A DNA stretch of 64,000 bases from Onishia taeanensis (GTDB taxonomy: Bacteria > Pseudomonadota > Gammaproteobacteria > Pseudomonadales > Halomonadaceae): positions 1 through 64,000 of the forward strand of contig NZ_JABVXC010000012.1 of NCBI RefSeq assembly GCF_013349955.1, written 5' to 3'. The position numbers and the translations under genes are program-made. Shown here piece after piece: positions 1-10,707 of this stretch (positions are counted from its first letter, which is position 1; the number at the start of each line of letters is the position of its first letter). The notes under the pieces were generated by a model. It saw only the letters and a list, made by a program, of their open reading frames with translations, ran no database searches and was not told the DNA's origin.

Positions 1-6
1 TGTCAA
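1..6 (-). promoter_or_regulatory. Second -35 box (TTGACA), possible P2 promoter
   Basis: The last six bases on the minus strand read TTGACA, about 100 bp downstream of the first promoter. Tandem P1/P2 promoters at this distance are common before rRNA operons. The matching -10 box would lie outside the window, so this is only suggestive. Confidence 0.35.
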
Positions 7-80
7 CCCTTGCTGTTGTTGCTCACCGTAGATGACCGGGTGAACCAGCGGCGAGTTGAGCGCCGATCGAGTGGAGGTGC

Positions 81-108
81 ATTCTACCGTTTCCGGCGTT
101 TTTGTCAA
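81..108 (-). promoter_or_regulatory. Strong sigma-70 promoter, rRNA-operon type, facing left
   Basis: On the minus strand a perfect -35 box TTGACA (103-108) and a -10 box TAGAAT (81-86) are 16 bp apart. A GC-rich discriminator (GCACCTCC) follows, and an A/T-rich stretch with T runs lies upstream, like an UP element. No coding sequence follows inside the window. This architecture is typical of stable-RNA promoters in this group, so I infer that an rRNA operon begins just left of the window. Confidence 0.6.
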
Positions 109-326
109 TGCTTATCGACTCAAGCGAACCGAAAAACCTTAACGAAAACAAGTGCTTCCAACACCCTTCACCGCGTCCGACGTTTGCCCGTCGGCGGCAG
201 CGGATGCGTACTTTACGGATTATCGACGTGCCATACAACCCCTTTCCTGCAAAAAGATGACGAAGAGGTTGTGGATAGATGAAGGCGGCTGACCGGGTGT
301 GGATAGATCGAGGGGCTAGACACGAC

Positions 327-350
327 AACGCCCGCACAAGGGCGGGCGTT
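327..350 (-). terminator. Hairpin terminator after pssA
   Basis: A perfect 9-bp stem (AACGCCCGC / GCGGGCGTT) with a 6-nt loop lies about 40 bp past the pssA stop codon. The U tract on the minus strand is weak (TTGTCG), so termination may be incomplete or factor-dependent. Confidence 0.5.
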
Positions 351-392
351 ATTGAGCAGGCAGCACAATCGCCAGGCCGTAGCACTGAAGGA

Positions 393-1223
393 TTAGCTAG
401 CCGGCTGATTTTTCATCTTGCGCAGCACGGCAAGCACCGGCCCCGAGGCAACATAGGCGGCGAACAGCAGCAGTAACATGACTGACGGTTCTACTGAGAT
501 CACCACGAAGCCCAGCACGATGGCGAGCAATACCACGAAAGGCACCGGCCCCTTGAGATCGACATCCTTGAAGCTGTAGTAACGGATATTGCTGACCATC
601 AGCACGCCTGATGCAGCGACCACCACCAGCATCAGCAGCTTGAAGGCGAAGGCATTAGCATCGAAGCTGTGGAAGGTCCAAACACTCGCGGCCACCAGGG
701 CAGCGGCGGAGGGACTGGGCAACCCAATGAACCATCTCTTGTCGGTGGAGCCGATCTGCACATTGAAGCGGGCCAGGCGGAGTGCGGCACAGGCCACATA
801 CAGGAAGGCTACCACCCAGCCGACCTTGCCGAGGTCCTGAAGAATCCAGGTAAAAGCAACTAAAGCGGGCGCCATGCCGAACGAAATCATGTCGGCAAGA
901 CTATCGTACTCGGCGCCGAAGGCACTTTGGGTATTGGTCATGCGCGCGACGCGGCCATCGAGGCCGTCGAGCACCATGGCGATGAAGATCGCGATGGCGG
1001 CTGCCGAAAAGTCGCCATTGATGCCGGCCACTACGGCGAAGAAGCCCGAGAACAATGCGGAGGTAGTGAACAGGTTCGGCAGCAGGTAGATGCCACGCCG
1101 CCGGATCTTCTTACCATCCTCGACCGCTTCTTCGACCACCTCCGTCTCGCGCAAGAACGTCGCGGTGACATCCTCGTCGTGTTCGGGGCGCTCGTGTTCG
1201 GTCTTTTGCGAATCCTGGCTCAT
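393..1223 (-). CDS. pssA: CDP-diacylglycerol--serine O-phosphatidyltransferase
   Basis: This membrane enzyme makes phosphatidylserine from CDP-diacylglycerol and serine, the first step towards phosphatidylethanolamine. The CDP-alcohol phosphatidyltransferase signature D-G-x2-A-R-x8-G-x3-D-x3-D is complete at residues 89-111 (D89, G90, A93, R94, G103, D107, D111). Several hydrophobic segments follow, as expected for this integral membrane family. About 45 charged residues precede the first membrane segment. The gene lies downstream of ilvC in the same direction, as in Pseudomonas, but a terminator separates them, so it probably has its own promoter in the 190-bp gap. The ATG is preceded by a GGAAG ribosome site. 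Confidence 0.93.
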   Translation of the reverse strand: MSQDSQKTEHERPEHDEDVTATFLRETEVVEEAVEDGKKIRRRGIYLLPNLFTTSALFSGFFAVVAGINGDFSAAAIAIFIAMVLDGLDGRVARMTNTQSAFGAEYDSLADMISFGMAPALVAFTWILQDLGKVGWVVAFLYVACAALRLARFNVQIGSTDKRWFIGLPSPSAAALVAASVWTFHSFDANAFAFKLLMLVVVAASGVLMVSNIRYYSFKDVDLKGPVPFVVLLAIVLGFVVISVEPSVMLLLLFAAYVASGPVLAVLRKMKNQPAS

Positions 1224-1316
1224 AGAGGTCTTCCGTTGCTGGGATATGTGTCAGTGACACGAGAGCCATTCTACATGCTAGCTCCGACAACGATAGTAAC
1301 GGTGGAATGTAAGAAA

Positions 1317-1350
1317 ACAGCGAGGGCGCGGAAATCCGCACCCTCGCTGT
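1317..1350 (-). terminator. Rho-independent terminator of ilvC
   Basis: A long hairpin has outer arms ACAGCGAGGG / CCCTCGCTGT and an inner GCGGA/TCCGC stem. On the minus strand it is followed by TTTTC. It sits about 60 bp after the ilvC stop codon and ahead of pssA. Confidence 0.8.
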
Positions 1351-1410
1351 CATGATGGCCGTATTGCTTGGCCCTAGCTATCGACCGGAACTGTCAATCA
1401 GCTCATGCGA

Positions 1411-2595
<1,185 letters not shown>

Positions 2596-2597
2596 TT

Positions 2598-3485
2598 ATG
2601 GACATACGCGACCTCCAACACTTCATGAGCCTGGCCGACACCCTACATTTCGGCCGCGCCAGCGATGCCTGCCACGTTAGCCCCTCGACGCTATCCCGCT
2701 CGATCCGTTCTCTCGAGGAAAGCCTGGGGGCAACGCTCTTCGAGAGGGACAACCGCCACGTCGCTCTGACCCACCAGGGCCTGATCTTTCAGACCTACGC
2801 CCGAGATGCCCTGGAGCAATGGGAGCTGGTGCGCCAGGCCCTGATGGAAGAAACCGCGGCACTCGCCGGCGAGATCAGCATTTTCTGCTCGGTGACCGCC
2901 AGCTACAGCTTCCTGTATGAGCTGCTGAGCGACTTTCGTACCCGCCATCCGCGCATTGAGCTCAAGCTGCATACCGGCGACCCGGCCCATTCGATCTCGC
3001 GGGTACTGGCCGGCGAAGAGGACATGGCGATCACCCCGCGACCGCGACGCCTCCCCGAGGCCCTGGCCTTCAAACCGATGACCACCTCGCCGCTGGTGTT
3101 CATCGCCCCACGGGACGGTGCCGACTGGATGCCCGCTCATCCAGAAGTCCCCACCGCCAAGCAATGGGCCGAAGTGCCGATGGTACTTTCCGAGTCGGGC
3201 CTGTCGCGGGAATACAGCGATACCTGGTTCAAGGCGCTGGGCATTACGCCGCACATCTATGCCCAGGTCGCCGGGCACGAGGCCATCGTCAGCATGGTCG
3301 GGCTGGGCTTCGGCATCGGCGTGGTGCCGAAAATCGTGGTCGACAACAGTCCGCTGGCTGCCCGGGTGCAGGCCCTGGCGGTCAAACCCGAGCTGCCCCA
3401 CTACGACGTCGGACTGTGTGTGGCCCAGCGCCGGCTGAAGAGCCCGCTGATCCGCGCGCTATGGTCCGAAGTCTCGGCACGATAG
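2598..3485 (+). CDS. ilvY: LysR-family activator of ilvC
   Basis: This protein is predicted to activate ilvC in response to acetolactate/acetohydroxybutyrate. The N-terminal winged helix (MDIRDLQHFMSLADTLHFGR, then HVSPSTLSRSIRSLEE) and later stretches such as EISIFCSVTASYSFL and GHEAIVSMVGLGFGIGVVP match the E. coli IlvY pattern closely. It is divergent from ilvC, the classical ilvY-ilvC arrangement. An ATG lies 9 bp further upstream; I chose the second because E. coli IlvY starts at the equivalent MDLRDL. No clear ribosome site is visible for either. It faces ilvIH convergently across a shared terminator. Confidence 0.88.
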   Translation: MDIRDLQHFMSLADTLHFGRASDACHVSPSTLSRSIRSLEESLGATLFERDNRHVALTHQGLIFQTYARDALEQWELVRQALMEETAALAGEISIFCSVTASYSFLYELLSDFRTRHPRIELKLHTGDPAHSISRVLAGEEDMAITPRPRRLPEALAFKPMTTSPLVFIAPRDGADWMPAHPEVPTAKQWAEVPMVLSESGLSREYSDTWFKALGITPHIYAQVAGHEAIVSMVGLGFGIGVVPKIVVDNSPLAARVQALAVKPELPHYDVGLCVAQRRLKSPLIRALWSEVSAR

Positions 3486-3506
3486 CGCCCCGACCGGCCA
3501 GGCACG

Positions 3507-3532
3507 AAAAAGCCGCTCCGAAGAGCGGCTTT
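3507..3532 (-). terminator. Bidirectional terminator between ilvY and ilvH
   Basis: A 10-bp stem AAAGCCGCTC / GAGCGGCTTT has a CGAA loop (UUCG on the minus strand). Five Ts follow on the minus strand (for ilvH) and three on the plus strand (for ilvY). Confidence 0.85.
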
Positions 3533-3584
3533 CCTGGCGACTTTCCTAGAGACGCGGCCTTGGCTTACGGCCGCCAACGCAACC

Positions 3585-4076
3585 TCAGAGGCTCAGCACC
3601 TTGTCGCCGCGAGCGATACCCGAGACACCGGTACGCGCCACCTCGAGGATACCCACCGGGGCCATGGCCTGAAGGAAGGCATCCAGCTTGCTGGCATCGC
3701 CGGTGATCTGCACCGTGTAGAGGTTCGGCGTCACATCGACCACCTGAGCGCGGAAGATATCGGCGGTGCGCTTGACCTCGTCACGGGCCGCGCCGAGCGC
3801 CTTGACCTTGACCAGCATCAGCTCGCGCTCGATATGCTGCCCCTCGGTCAGGTCGACCAGCTTGACCACGTCGATCAGCTTGTTGAGGTGCTTGGTGATC
3901 TGCTCGATCACCCGATCGTCACCAGTGGTGGTGACGGTCAGGCGCGACAGCGTCGGGTCTTCGGTCGGCGCGACGTTGAGCGACTCGATGTTGTAGTTGC
4001 GCTGCGAGAACAGCCCCACCACACGAGACAAGGCGCCGGGTTCGTTTTCCATCAGGATCGAGATGATATGGCGCAT
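3585..4076 (-). CDS. ilvH: Acetolactate synthase, regulatory small subunit
   Basis: This is the regulatory subunit that gives acetohydroxyacid synthase valine feedback control. It has an N-terminal ACT domain (MRHIISILMENEPGALSRVV, residues 1-20) and the usual 163-aa length. Its ATG overlaps the ilvI stop in a TGATG junction, so translation is coupled to the catalytic subunit. A terminator follows. Confidence 0.95.
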   Translation of the reverse strand: MRHIISILMENEPGALSRVVGLFSQRNYNIESLNVAPTEDPTLSRLTVTTTGDDRVIEQITKHLNKLIDVVKLVDLTEGQHIERELMLVKVKALGAARDEVKRTADIFRAQVVDVTPNLYTVQITGDASKLDAFLQAMAPVGILEVARTGVSGIARGDKVLSL

Positions 4077-5800
4077 CAGGTCCGCTCCGTCTTCGAAAGC
4101 AGCATGTCACGCATGGAGCCCAAGGGCACCTGCATCGGATAAACGTGCTCGCGCGGATCGACATAAACGTCGAGAAACACCAGCTCGTTCTTGTCGGCGA
4201 AGGCCCGCTCGAGAGCGGGTTCGAGATCCTCGTGACGTTCCACCTTGAGAGCGGTGAAACCATACGACTCGATCAGCATCTGAAAGTCCGGCAGCGACTC
4301 CATGTAGGATTGGGCGTGACGGGACTTGTAGTTCAAATCCTGCCACTGGCGCACCATGCCCAGCGAGCCGTTGTTCAGGTTGATGATTTTCACCCCCACC
4401 CCGTACTGCTTACAGGTCGAGAGCTCCTGCATCATCATCTGGAAGCTGCCCTCACCGGTGATGCAGACCACATCATCGTCCGGATAGCTCTTCTTGATGC
4501 CCATGGCCGCTGGAAAACCGAAGCCCATGGTGCCCAGTCCGCCCGAGGTAATGAGGCGATTGGGCTTGTCGAACTTGTAGTACTGGGCCGCAAACATCTG
4601 ATGCTGGCCGACATCGGTGGTGACGTAGGCCTCGCCGCGCGTTGCCCGGCAGATAGCTTCGATCACTTCCTGTGGCTTGAGCGGCTCGCCTTCCTGTGAG
4701 GGCTCATAGAGCTTGCCTACCCGCTCTTCGCGCCAGCCATCGAGCTTCTGCCACCACTCGGCGAGTGCGTCAGGCTGACTGATTTCTTTGCCCTGTATCA
4801 GGCTGATCATTTCGTTGATGACGCTGGCCGCCGGTCCGACGATCGGCACGTCAGCGCGCACGGTCTTGGATACCGAACTGGGATCGATATCGACGTGAAT
4901 GATCTTGGCCGTGGGACAGAACTTGGAGGTGTTATTGGTCACCCGGTCATCGAAGCGCGCCCCGATGGCGATCACCAGATCGGCATGGTGCATGGCCATG
5001 TTCGATTCATAAGAACCGTGCATACCCAGCCAACCGAGGCACTGACGATCACTCTGCGGGTAGGCGCCGATGCCCATCAGCGTCGTGGTGATCGGAAAGC
5101 CCAGGTGTTTGACCAGGTCCGTCAGGCCTTCGCTGGCATTACCGGTGACCACCCCGCCACCGGTGTAGAACACTGGACGCTTGGCCTTGAGCATCAGCTC
5201 CACGGCTTTCTTGATCTGGCCGGTATGGCCACGAGTGACCGGGTTGTAGGAGCGCAGCTTGACCTTCTTCGGGTAGACGTACTCGTAACGCTCGGTGGGA
5301 GCGGTCATGTCCTTGGGAATGTCCACCACTACCGGCCCGGGGCGACCAGTCGCGGCCAGGTAGTACGCCTTCTTCAGCACCTCGGGAATCTCCGACGGGT
5401 GCCTGATCGAGAAGCTGTGCTTCACCACCGGACGGGTCACACCGATGATGTCGGTTTCCTGGAAGGCATCATCACCAATCAAGTGGCTCATCACCTGCCC
5501 GCACAGCACGACGAGTGGGATCGAGTCCATGTAGGCGGTGGCGATGCCGGTCACGGCGTTGGTCGCGCCGGGACCCGAGGTGACCAGCACGGTACCTGGT
5601 TTGCCGGAAGCCCGGGCATAGCCGTCGGCGGCATGCGTCGCGGCCTGCTCATGGCGTACCAGGATGTGTTTGACCTTGTCCTGACGAAATAGGGCGTCAT
5701 AGATATGCAACGCCGCTCCGCCGGGATAGCCATAGATGTATTCGACGCCCTCGTCCTGAAGGAAGCGGGCGATCATGTCGGCGCCGGAAAGCAGTTCCAC
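4076..5800 (-). CDS. ilvI: Acetolactate synthase, catalytic large subunit
   Basis: This thiamine-diphosphate enzyme condenses pyruvate with pyruvate or 2-oxobutyrate, the first step of branched-chain amino acid synthesis. The 574-aa length is normal. YGYPGGAAL lies near residue 25, the catalytic-Glu region RHEQAATHAADGYARASG near 50, and the ThDP/Mg motif GEGSFQMMMQELST-to-NN in the C-terminal third. Glu replaces Asp in the usual GDG, a conservative change. Translation starts at GTG, with an AGGGGAG ribosome site 7 bp upstream. No leader peptide rich in Ile, Leu or Val is visible upstream, so I see no sign of classical attenuation. Confidence 0.94.
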   Translation of the reverse strand: MELLSGADMIARFLQDEGVEYIYGYPGGAALHIYDALFRQDKVKHILVRHEQAATHAADGYARASGKPGTVLVTSGPGATNAVTGIATAYMDSIPLVVLCGQVMSHLIGDDAFQETDIIGVTRPVVKHSFSIRHPSEIPEVLKKAYYLAATGRPGPVVVDIPKDMTAPTERYEYVYPKKVKLRSYNPVTRGHTGQIKKAVELMLKAKRPVFYTGGGVVTGNASEGLTDLVKHLGFPITTTLMGIGAYPQSDRQCLGWLGMHGSYESNMAMHHADLVIAIGARFDDRVTNNTSKFCPTAKIIHVDIDPSSVSKTVRADVPIVGPAASVINEMISLIQGKEISQPDALAEWWQKLDGWREERVGKLYEPSQEGEPLKPQEVIEAICRATRGEAYVTTDVGQHQMFAAQYYKFDKPNRLITSGGLGTMGFGFPAAMGIKKSYPDDDVVCITGEGSFQMMMQELSTCKQYGVGVKIINLNNGSLGMVRQWQDLNYKSRHAQSYMESLPDFQMLIESYGFTALKVERHEDLEPALERAFADKNELVFLDVYVDPREHVYPMQVPLGSMRDMLLSKTERT

Positions 5801-6423
5801 TGTATTTCTCCCCTGGAGGTCTCGAGTGCCTTGCCGTGCTCAAAGAGGCACGCAAGTCGAGTGCGGCGGTATGCCGCGGCCGGTCGATGCCGGCACCTGA
5901 TGCCAAACCCTGGCTTCATTCGGCCCGGATAGGGCCTGCACTCACATCACGGCGGTTCACCGTGTCGGGGCGTTGGCCGAGCGTGGCGGGTAGCCTTGCC
6001 CGGATAATCCTTCGGCGGGTAGAGGTCTTACGACCTACCCTTCACGCGGCGGTCGGGGATCGCCCGGATTCGTCCGCGCCCGCAATCAGGAACCGTCAAG
6101 AGTCCAATAGGCCCTCGGTAGTGTCAACCGTGAAACCGCCTTCCTGCGACGAGTAGACGAGAACCAGCCACTTCAACCGGCTGACAGGCGTCCGAATGGC
6201 CCTATGGGTGCAAGGGATATGGTACCGGCGCCACCACTCTTGGACCAATGTCTAGCGCGTTTTGGGTGGTAGATTTGCCGGCTGGTTGCTGTAATAGTTC
6301 TCGGCTGACACGATTCAGCTAACCACATAACGCACCTTTAGCCTTTCGCCGGGCTTTTCCTGGCCGCTTGGACCAGCAGACTGTATCGCCCTGGTCCGAA
6401 CCCTCTGGCCTTAGCATTTGGTC
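5801..6423. other. Divergent intergenic region between ilvI and the sugar porter gene
   Basis: No convincing gene is present. On the ilvI side there are small hairpins (for example GGGT/ACCC with AGGTC/GACCT at about 6017-6040, and GGCCC/GGGCC at 5922-5936). A TTGACA box at 6122-6127 on the minus strand has no well-spaced -10 partner. I found no leader peptide and no tRNA-like fold. Confidence 0.4.
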
Positions 6424-6457
6424 TTCGCCTCAGGTGAATCGATTCACCTGAGGCGAA
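6424..6457. promoter_or_regulatory. Perfect 34-bp palindrome, LacI-type operator core
   Basis: Two 17-bp arms meet at 6440/6441 with no mismatch. The core TGAATCGATTCA has the central CG and dyad typical of LacI-family operators. A further TGG/CCA pair (6419-6421 with 6458-6460) extends the dyad across a 2-nt bulge. It lies about 56 bp upstream of the sugar-porter start, the place expected for a sugar-responsive repressor site. No LacI gene is present in the window. Confidence 0.6.
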
Positions 6458-6513
6458 CCAGCCAAGGGCTCAAGAGAAGCAGCGACGAAAGGTGCCCAGC
6501 AAGGAGAAAGCGC

Positions 6514-7881
6514 ATGTCTCGCATCATTCAGTGGTCGATCACGGTTGCCCTCGCCGGCTTCCTGTTCGGCTTCGATACCGCCGTCATCTCCGGCGCCGAC
6601 AAGCCCATTCAGGCCCTCTGGGGACTCAGCGATCTGCAGCATGGGCTGCTGGTCATGTCGATGGCGCTGTGGGGCACGGTGGTAGGTGCCATCGGCGGCA
6701 ACTGGCCCACCGACAGGCTGGGACGCCGAGCCACCCTGGTGCTGATCGGCATCCTCTATCTGGGCTCGGCGCTGGGCTCGGCGCTGGCCACTGACCCCTA
6801 CTGGTTTTCCTTCTTCCGCCTGATTGGCGGCATCGGCGTGGGAATCTCCTCGGTCGCCGCCCCTACCTACATCTCCGAAATCGCGCCAGCCAAGCACCGC
6901 GGAGCACTGGTGGGCCTCTACCAGTTCAACATCGTGTTTGGCATCCTGATGGCCTTCGTCTCCAACTTCGTGATGGGTTCACTGCTGGGAGAAGGTGCGT
7001 GGCGCTGGATGCTGGGCATCGAGGCAGTGCCGGCGTTGCTGTACACCCTGATGATCTGCCGAGTACCCAAGAGCCCGCGCTGGCTGATTCTCAAGCGCAA
7101 CGACGTTGAGGGCGCAAGCGAAGTGCTGAGAAAGATTGACCCCAATGCCGATGTGGATCGCGAAATCGCCACCATCCGCGCCGCGGAAACCAGCGAACAG
7201 AAGGCCCATGCGCCCTTCTTCTCCGGACGCTATCGCCTGCCGGTCCTGCTGGCCTTCTTGATCGCCTTCTTCAACCAGTTCTCGGGTATCAACTTCATCA
7301 TCTACTACGCGCCGCGAGTATTCGAAGCCGCCGAACTCGGCAATAGTGCCGCCCTGCTCTCATCCGCCGGCATCGGCCTGGTCAACCTGGTCTTCACCAT
7401 GGCCGGCATGGCGCTGATCGACCGCCTGGGGCGTCGCACCCTGCTGTATATCGGCTCAGTGGGCTACCTGGTCTCGTTGGTGCTGATCTCGCGGGCCTTC
7501 TTCCTCGGCAACCTCGGTGGTCTCGAGGTGCCTTTGCTGCTGGGACTGTTCATCGCCGCTCACGCGATCAGCCAGGGGGCGATCATCTGGGTGTTCATCG
7601 CCGAGGTCTTCCCCAACCATGTGCGCGCCCGCGGCCAGTCCTTCGGCAGCTCCGTACACTGGATCTGCGCGGCCCTGATCACCCTGGTGATGCCCTGGGT
7701 GCTCGGCACCTTCAACGGCGGCCCGGTGTTTGCCTTCTTCGCGGTGATGATGGCACTGCAGGTGCTGTTCGTGAAATTCCTGATGCCCGAAACCAAGGGA
7801 GTATCGCTGGAAGCTCTGCAGCAGCGCCTGGTGCGCGAGCCGACGCCAAAGACGCGCCCCGCCAGCGCCGGCTCACGCTGA
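6514..7881 (+). CDS. MFS sugar porter (sugar:H+ symporter, XylE/GalP type)
   Basis: This is a 12-helix inner-membrane transporter of 455 aa. Sugar-porter signatures are present: GFLFGFDTAVISGA in helix 1, DRLGRR near residue 67, PKSPRWL after helix 6, FNQFSGINFIIYYAP in helix 7, DRLGRR again, and PETKG at the C-terminal end. The frame is open further upstream, but an AAGGAG site 7 bp before this ATG decides the start; the upstream extension would run through the operator palindrome. It appears monocistronic, with a strong terminator behind it. The substrate (glucose, xylose, galactose or similar) cannot be read from the sequence. Confidence 0.88.
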   Translation: MSRIIQWSITVALAGFLFGFDTAVISGADKPIQALWGLSDLQHGLLVMSMALWGTVVGAIGGNWPTDRLGRRATLVLIGILYLGSALGSALATDPYWFSFFRLIGGIGVGISSVAAPTYISEIAPAKHRGALVGLYQFNIVFGILMAFVSNFVMGSLLGEGAWRWMLGIEAVPALLYTLMICRVPKSPRWLILKRNDVEGASEVLRKIDPNADVDREIATIRAAETSEQKAHAPFFSGRYRLPVLLAFLIAFFNQFSGINFIIYYAPRVFEAAELGNSAALLSSAGIGLVNLVFTMAGMALIDRLGRRTLLYIGSVGYLVSLVLISRAFFLGNLGGLEVPLLLGLFIAAHAISQGAIIWVFIAEVFPNHVRARGQSFGSSVHWICAALITLVMPWVLGTFNGGPVFAFFAVMMALQVLFVKFLMPETKGVSLEALQQRLVREPTPKTRPASAGSR

Positions 7882-7885
7882 TCAC

Positions 7886-7913
7886 GAGCCCTGGTAGTCG
7901 AGCCCTGGTAGTC
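7886..7913 (+). repeat. Tandem 14-bp direct repeat
   Basis: GAGCCCTGGTAGTC occurs twice head to tail just after the sugar-porter stop codon. It looks like a simple slippage duplication; no function is evident. Confidence 0.7.
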
Positions 7914-7940
7914 GGGCGCTGACCTAGGAGCCCCATAAAG

Positions 7941-7977
7941 CACGAAGGCCCGCCTCCTGAGAGGCGGGCCTTTCGTG
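7941..7977. terminator. Bidirectional terminator between sugar porter and clpB
   Basis: Arms AAGGCCCGCCTC / GAGGCGGGCCTT with a CTGA loop form a 12-bp stem, extended outward by CACGA/TCGTG pairing. It lies between convergent genes and can serve both. Confidence 0.85.
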
Positions 7978-8034
7978 TGGCCGACCGACGCGGTTGGTAT
8001 TCGGGTCGGCCGAGACTTGATAAAGCCTCTTTGG

Positions 8035-10638
8035 TTACTCCTTGCTGAACACCAACTTTCCGTCCTGGCTTGCGACCTTGATGGTGTCGCCCGGGGCGAA
8101 CTTGCCGGCGAGCAAGTCCTGCGCCAGCGGGTTCTCGATCCGACTCTGGATCGCCCGCTTGAGCGGCCGGGCACCAAATACCGGGTCGAAGCCCACCACT
8201 GCCAGCTGGGCCAGCGCATCGTCACTGATCTGGAGCGACAGCTCGTGCTCGGCAAGCCGCGCCCGCAGACGATCGAGCTGGATACTGGCAATGGCCTGGA
8301 TCTGCTCCTGGCCGAGGGCGTGGAAGACCACCACCTCATCGATACGGTTGATCAGCTCGGGACGGAAGTGGTCGCCGACCACCGCCATCACCATTTCCTT
8401 CATGTGCGCGTAGTCCTTCTCGCTATCACCGCTGTCTTCGCCGCCCATGCGCTGGATGATGTCCGAGCCCATATTGGAGGTCATCACGATCACGGTATTG
8501 CGAAAGTCCACGGTACGTCCCTGACCGTCGGTCAGCCGGCCATCCTCAAGCACCTGGAGCAGGATGTTGAAGACATCGGCGTGCGCCTTCTCGACCTCAT
8601 CGAGCAACAGCACCGAGTAGGGCTTGCGACGCACCGCTTCGGTCAGATAGCCGCCTTCTTCATAGCCGACATAGCCCGGAGGCGCGCCGATCAGACGGGC
8701 CACGGAGTGCTTCTCCATGAACTCGGACATATCGATGCGTACCATGGCCTCCTCGGTATCGAAGAGGAAGTTGGCCAACGACTTGCACAGCTCGGTCTTG
8801 CCCACCCCGGTCGGGCCGAGGAACAGGAAGGAGCCGTTGGGCCGGTTCGGGTCGGCAAGCCCGGCCCGGGAACGGCGCACCGCATTGGCCACCGCTGTGA
8901 CCGCCTCATCCTGGCCGATCACCCGTTCGTGCAAGGCCTCTTCCATGCGCAGCAGCTTGTCGCGCTCGCCCTCGAGCATTTTGGATACCGGGATGCCGGT
9001 CCAACGCGATACCACCTCGGCGACCTCCTCCTCGGTGACGTTGGAGCGCAGCAAGGTGTGGGTCGAGGTGTCCGCAGTTTCGCTTTCCTCGATCGCGGCG
9101 ATCTTACGCTCGAGCTCCGGAATCACCCCGTACTGCAGCTTGGACATCGTCTCATAGTCGTTCTGGCGCTTGGCGGCGTCGAGTTCGATGCGCGCCTTGT
9201 CGAGTTCGGCCTTGTGCTGGGCCGCGCCCTCGATGCTGGCCTTCTCGGACTTCCAGACCTCGTCGAGGTCGGCGTATTCCCGAGACAGCTCGTCGATCTG
9301 GGTCTCGATACTTTCCAGGCGCTTCTGGGAGGCATCATCGGTCTCTTTCTTAAGCTGCTCGCGCTCCATCTTGAGCTGGATCAGGCGCCGGTCGAGGCGG
9401 TCCATTTCCTCGGGCTTGGAGTCGAGCTCCATGCGAATCCGCGAGGAGGCCTCGTCGATCAGGTCGATGGCCTTGTCCGGCAGCTGGCGGTCGGTGATAT
9501 AGCGCGCCGACAGCTTGGCCGCGGCGATGATCGCCGAGTCGGTGATATGGAGACGATGATGGACCTCGTAGCGCTCCTTGAGGCCACGCAGGATAGCGAT
9601 GGTGTCCTCCTCGGAGGGCTCGTCGACCAACACCTTCTGGAAGCGGCGCTCCAGTGCCGCGTCCTTCTCGATGTACTTGCGGTACTCATCCAGGGTCGTC
9701 GCACCCACGCAATGCAGCTCGCCGCGTGCCAGGGCCGGCTTGAGCATGTTGCCGGCGTCCATGGCGCCCTCGGCCTTACCGGCGCCGACCATGGTATGCA
9801 GCTCATCGATGAACAGGATCACCCGCCCCTCTTCCTGAGCCAGCTCGTTGAGCACCGCCTTGAGCCGCTCTTCGAACTCACCGCGGAACTTGGCGCCGGC
9901 CAGCAGCGCGCCCATGTCTAGCGACAGCACGCGCTTGTCCTTGAGCCCTTCCGGCACCTCGCCGTCAATGATGCGGTTGGCCAGGCCTTCGACGATGGCG
10001 GTCTTGCCGACGCCAGGCTCGCCGATCAGCACCGGGTTGTTCTTGGTGCGGCGCTGCAGCACCTGGATGGTGCGGCGGATCTCGTCGTCACGGCCGATCA
10101 CCGGGTCAAGCTTGCCTTCGGCGGCCCGGGCGGTCAGGTCCAGGGTGTACTTGGCCAGTGCCTCGCGAGATTCTTCGGCGTTGGGGTCGTCGACCTTCTG
10201 GCCGCCGCGCAGGCTGTCGATGGCCGCGGCCAAGGCCTTCTGAGTGAGGCCGGCCTGGGTCAACAGCTTGGTGACCGCATTATTCATGGCAAGCGCCGCC
10301 ACTAGCACCAACTCGCTTGCGATAAACTGATCGCCGCGCTTCTGGGCTTCCCGGTCGGCCAGGTTCATCAGCCGCACGAAGTCCCTGGACGGCTGGACCT
10401 CGCCGTCGAACTGGCCGACCTCGGGAAGCCCATCCAGATAATTGGTCAGCGCGCTGCGCAACGCTGCTGCATCGCCGCCGGCCTTGTCGACCAGCCCCTT
10501 GAGGCCGGCGTCGCGATCCTCGAGCAGCGCCATGAGCAGATGGCCAGGATCGAGCTGATTATGGCCACGCCCCACCGCCAGGGATTGGGCATCGGCCACC
10601 GCAGTTTGCAATTTGCCAGTGAATTTATCGAATCGCAT
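8035..10638 (-). CDS. clpB: ATP-dependent disaggregase ClpB (Hsp100)
   Basis: ClpB is a hexameric chaperone that pulls polypeptides out of aggregates together with DnaK. The N domain is followed by NBD1 (GEPGVGKT at 206-213), the coiled-coil middle domain rich in Glu/Lys/Arg, and NBD2 ([10 protein letters not shown]) with the DEVEKAH Walker B motif. It is 867 aa, the usual size. The start [11 protein letters not shown] is chosen because GGAGG lies 7 bp upstream; the frame runs 24 codons further, across the predicted promoter. It is the last gene of the conserved rluD-pgeF-clpB group and has its own heat-shock-like promoter. Confidence 0.97.
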   Translation of the reverse strand: MRFDKFTGKLQTAVADAQSLAVGRGHNQLDPGHLLMALLEDRDAGLKGLVDKAGGDAAALRSALTNYLDGLPEVGQFDGEVQPSRDFVRLMNLADREAQKRGDQFIASELVLVAALAMNNAVTKLLTQAGLTQKALAAAIDSLRGGQKVDDPNAEESREALAKYTLDLTARAAEGKLDPVIGRDDEIRRTIQVLQRRTKNNPVLIGEPGVGKTAIVEGLANRIIDGEVPEGLKDKRVLSLDMGALLAGAKFRGEFEERLKAVLNELAQEEGRVILFIDELHTMVGAGKAEGAMDAGNMLKPALARGELHCVGATTLDEYRKYIEKDAALERRFQKVLVDEPSEEDTIAILRGLKERYEVHHRLHITDSAIIAAAKLSARYITDRQLPDKAIDLIDEASSRIRMELDSKPEEMDRLDRRLIQLKMEREQLKKETDDASQKRLESIETQIDELSREYADLDEVWKSEKASIEGAAQHKAELDKARIELDAAKRQNDYETMSKLQYGVIPELERKIAAIEESETADTSTHTLLRSNVTEEEVAEVVSRWTGIPVSKMLEGERDKLLRMEEALHERVIGQDEAVTAVANAVRRSRAGLADPNRPNGSFLFLGPTGVGKTELCKSLANFLFDTEEAMVRIDMSEFMEKHSVARLIGAPPGYVGYEEGGYLTEAVRRKPYSVLLLDEVEKAHADVFNILLQVLEDGRLTDGQGRTVDFRNTVIVMTSNMGSDIIQRMGGEDSGDSEKDYAHMKEMVMAVVGDHFRPELINRIDEVVVFHALGQEQIQAIASIQLDRLRARLAEHELSLQISDDALAQLAVVGFDPVFGARPLKRAIQSRIENPLAQDLLAGKFAPGDTIKVASQDGKLVFSKE

Positions 10639-10707
10639 CGCATGTCCTCCATGAGGGCAGCGGCGCATTCGGACGCACCGCCTGCCTGTGTCGTGTCTTG
10701 ACAGTAT

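Noticed and set aside
1248..1260. Palindrome GTGTCAGTGACAC in the pssA leader
   Set aside because: Short and of a size expected by chance; no known regulator motif or spacing supports it.
5801..6120. Attenuator with leader peptide before ilvI
   Set aside because: Small hairpins exist, but no short open frame rich in Ile, Val or Leu codons and no T-run terminator were found.
7975..9921. Open frame of 648 codons antisense to clpB
   Set aside because: It is a shadow of the GC-rich clpB codons: His/Leu/Gly-rich composition, no ribosome site, no family resemblance, while clpB is certain.
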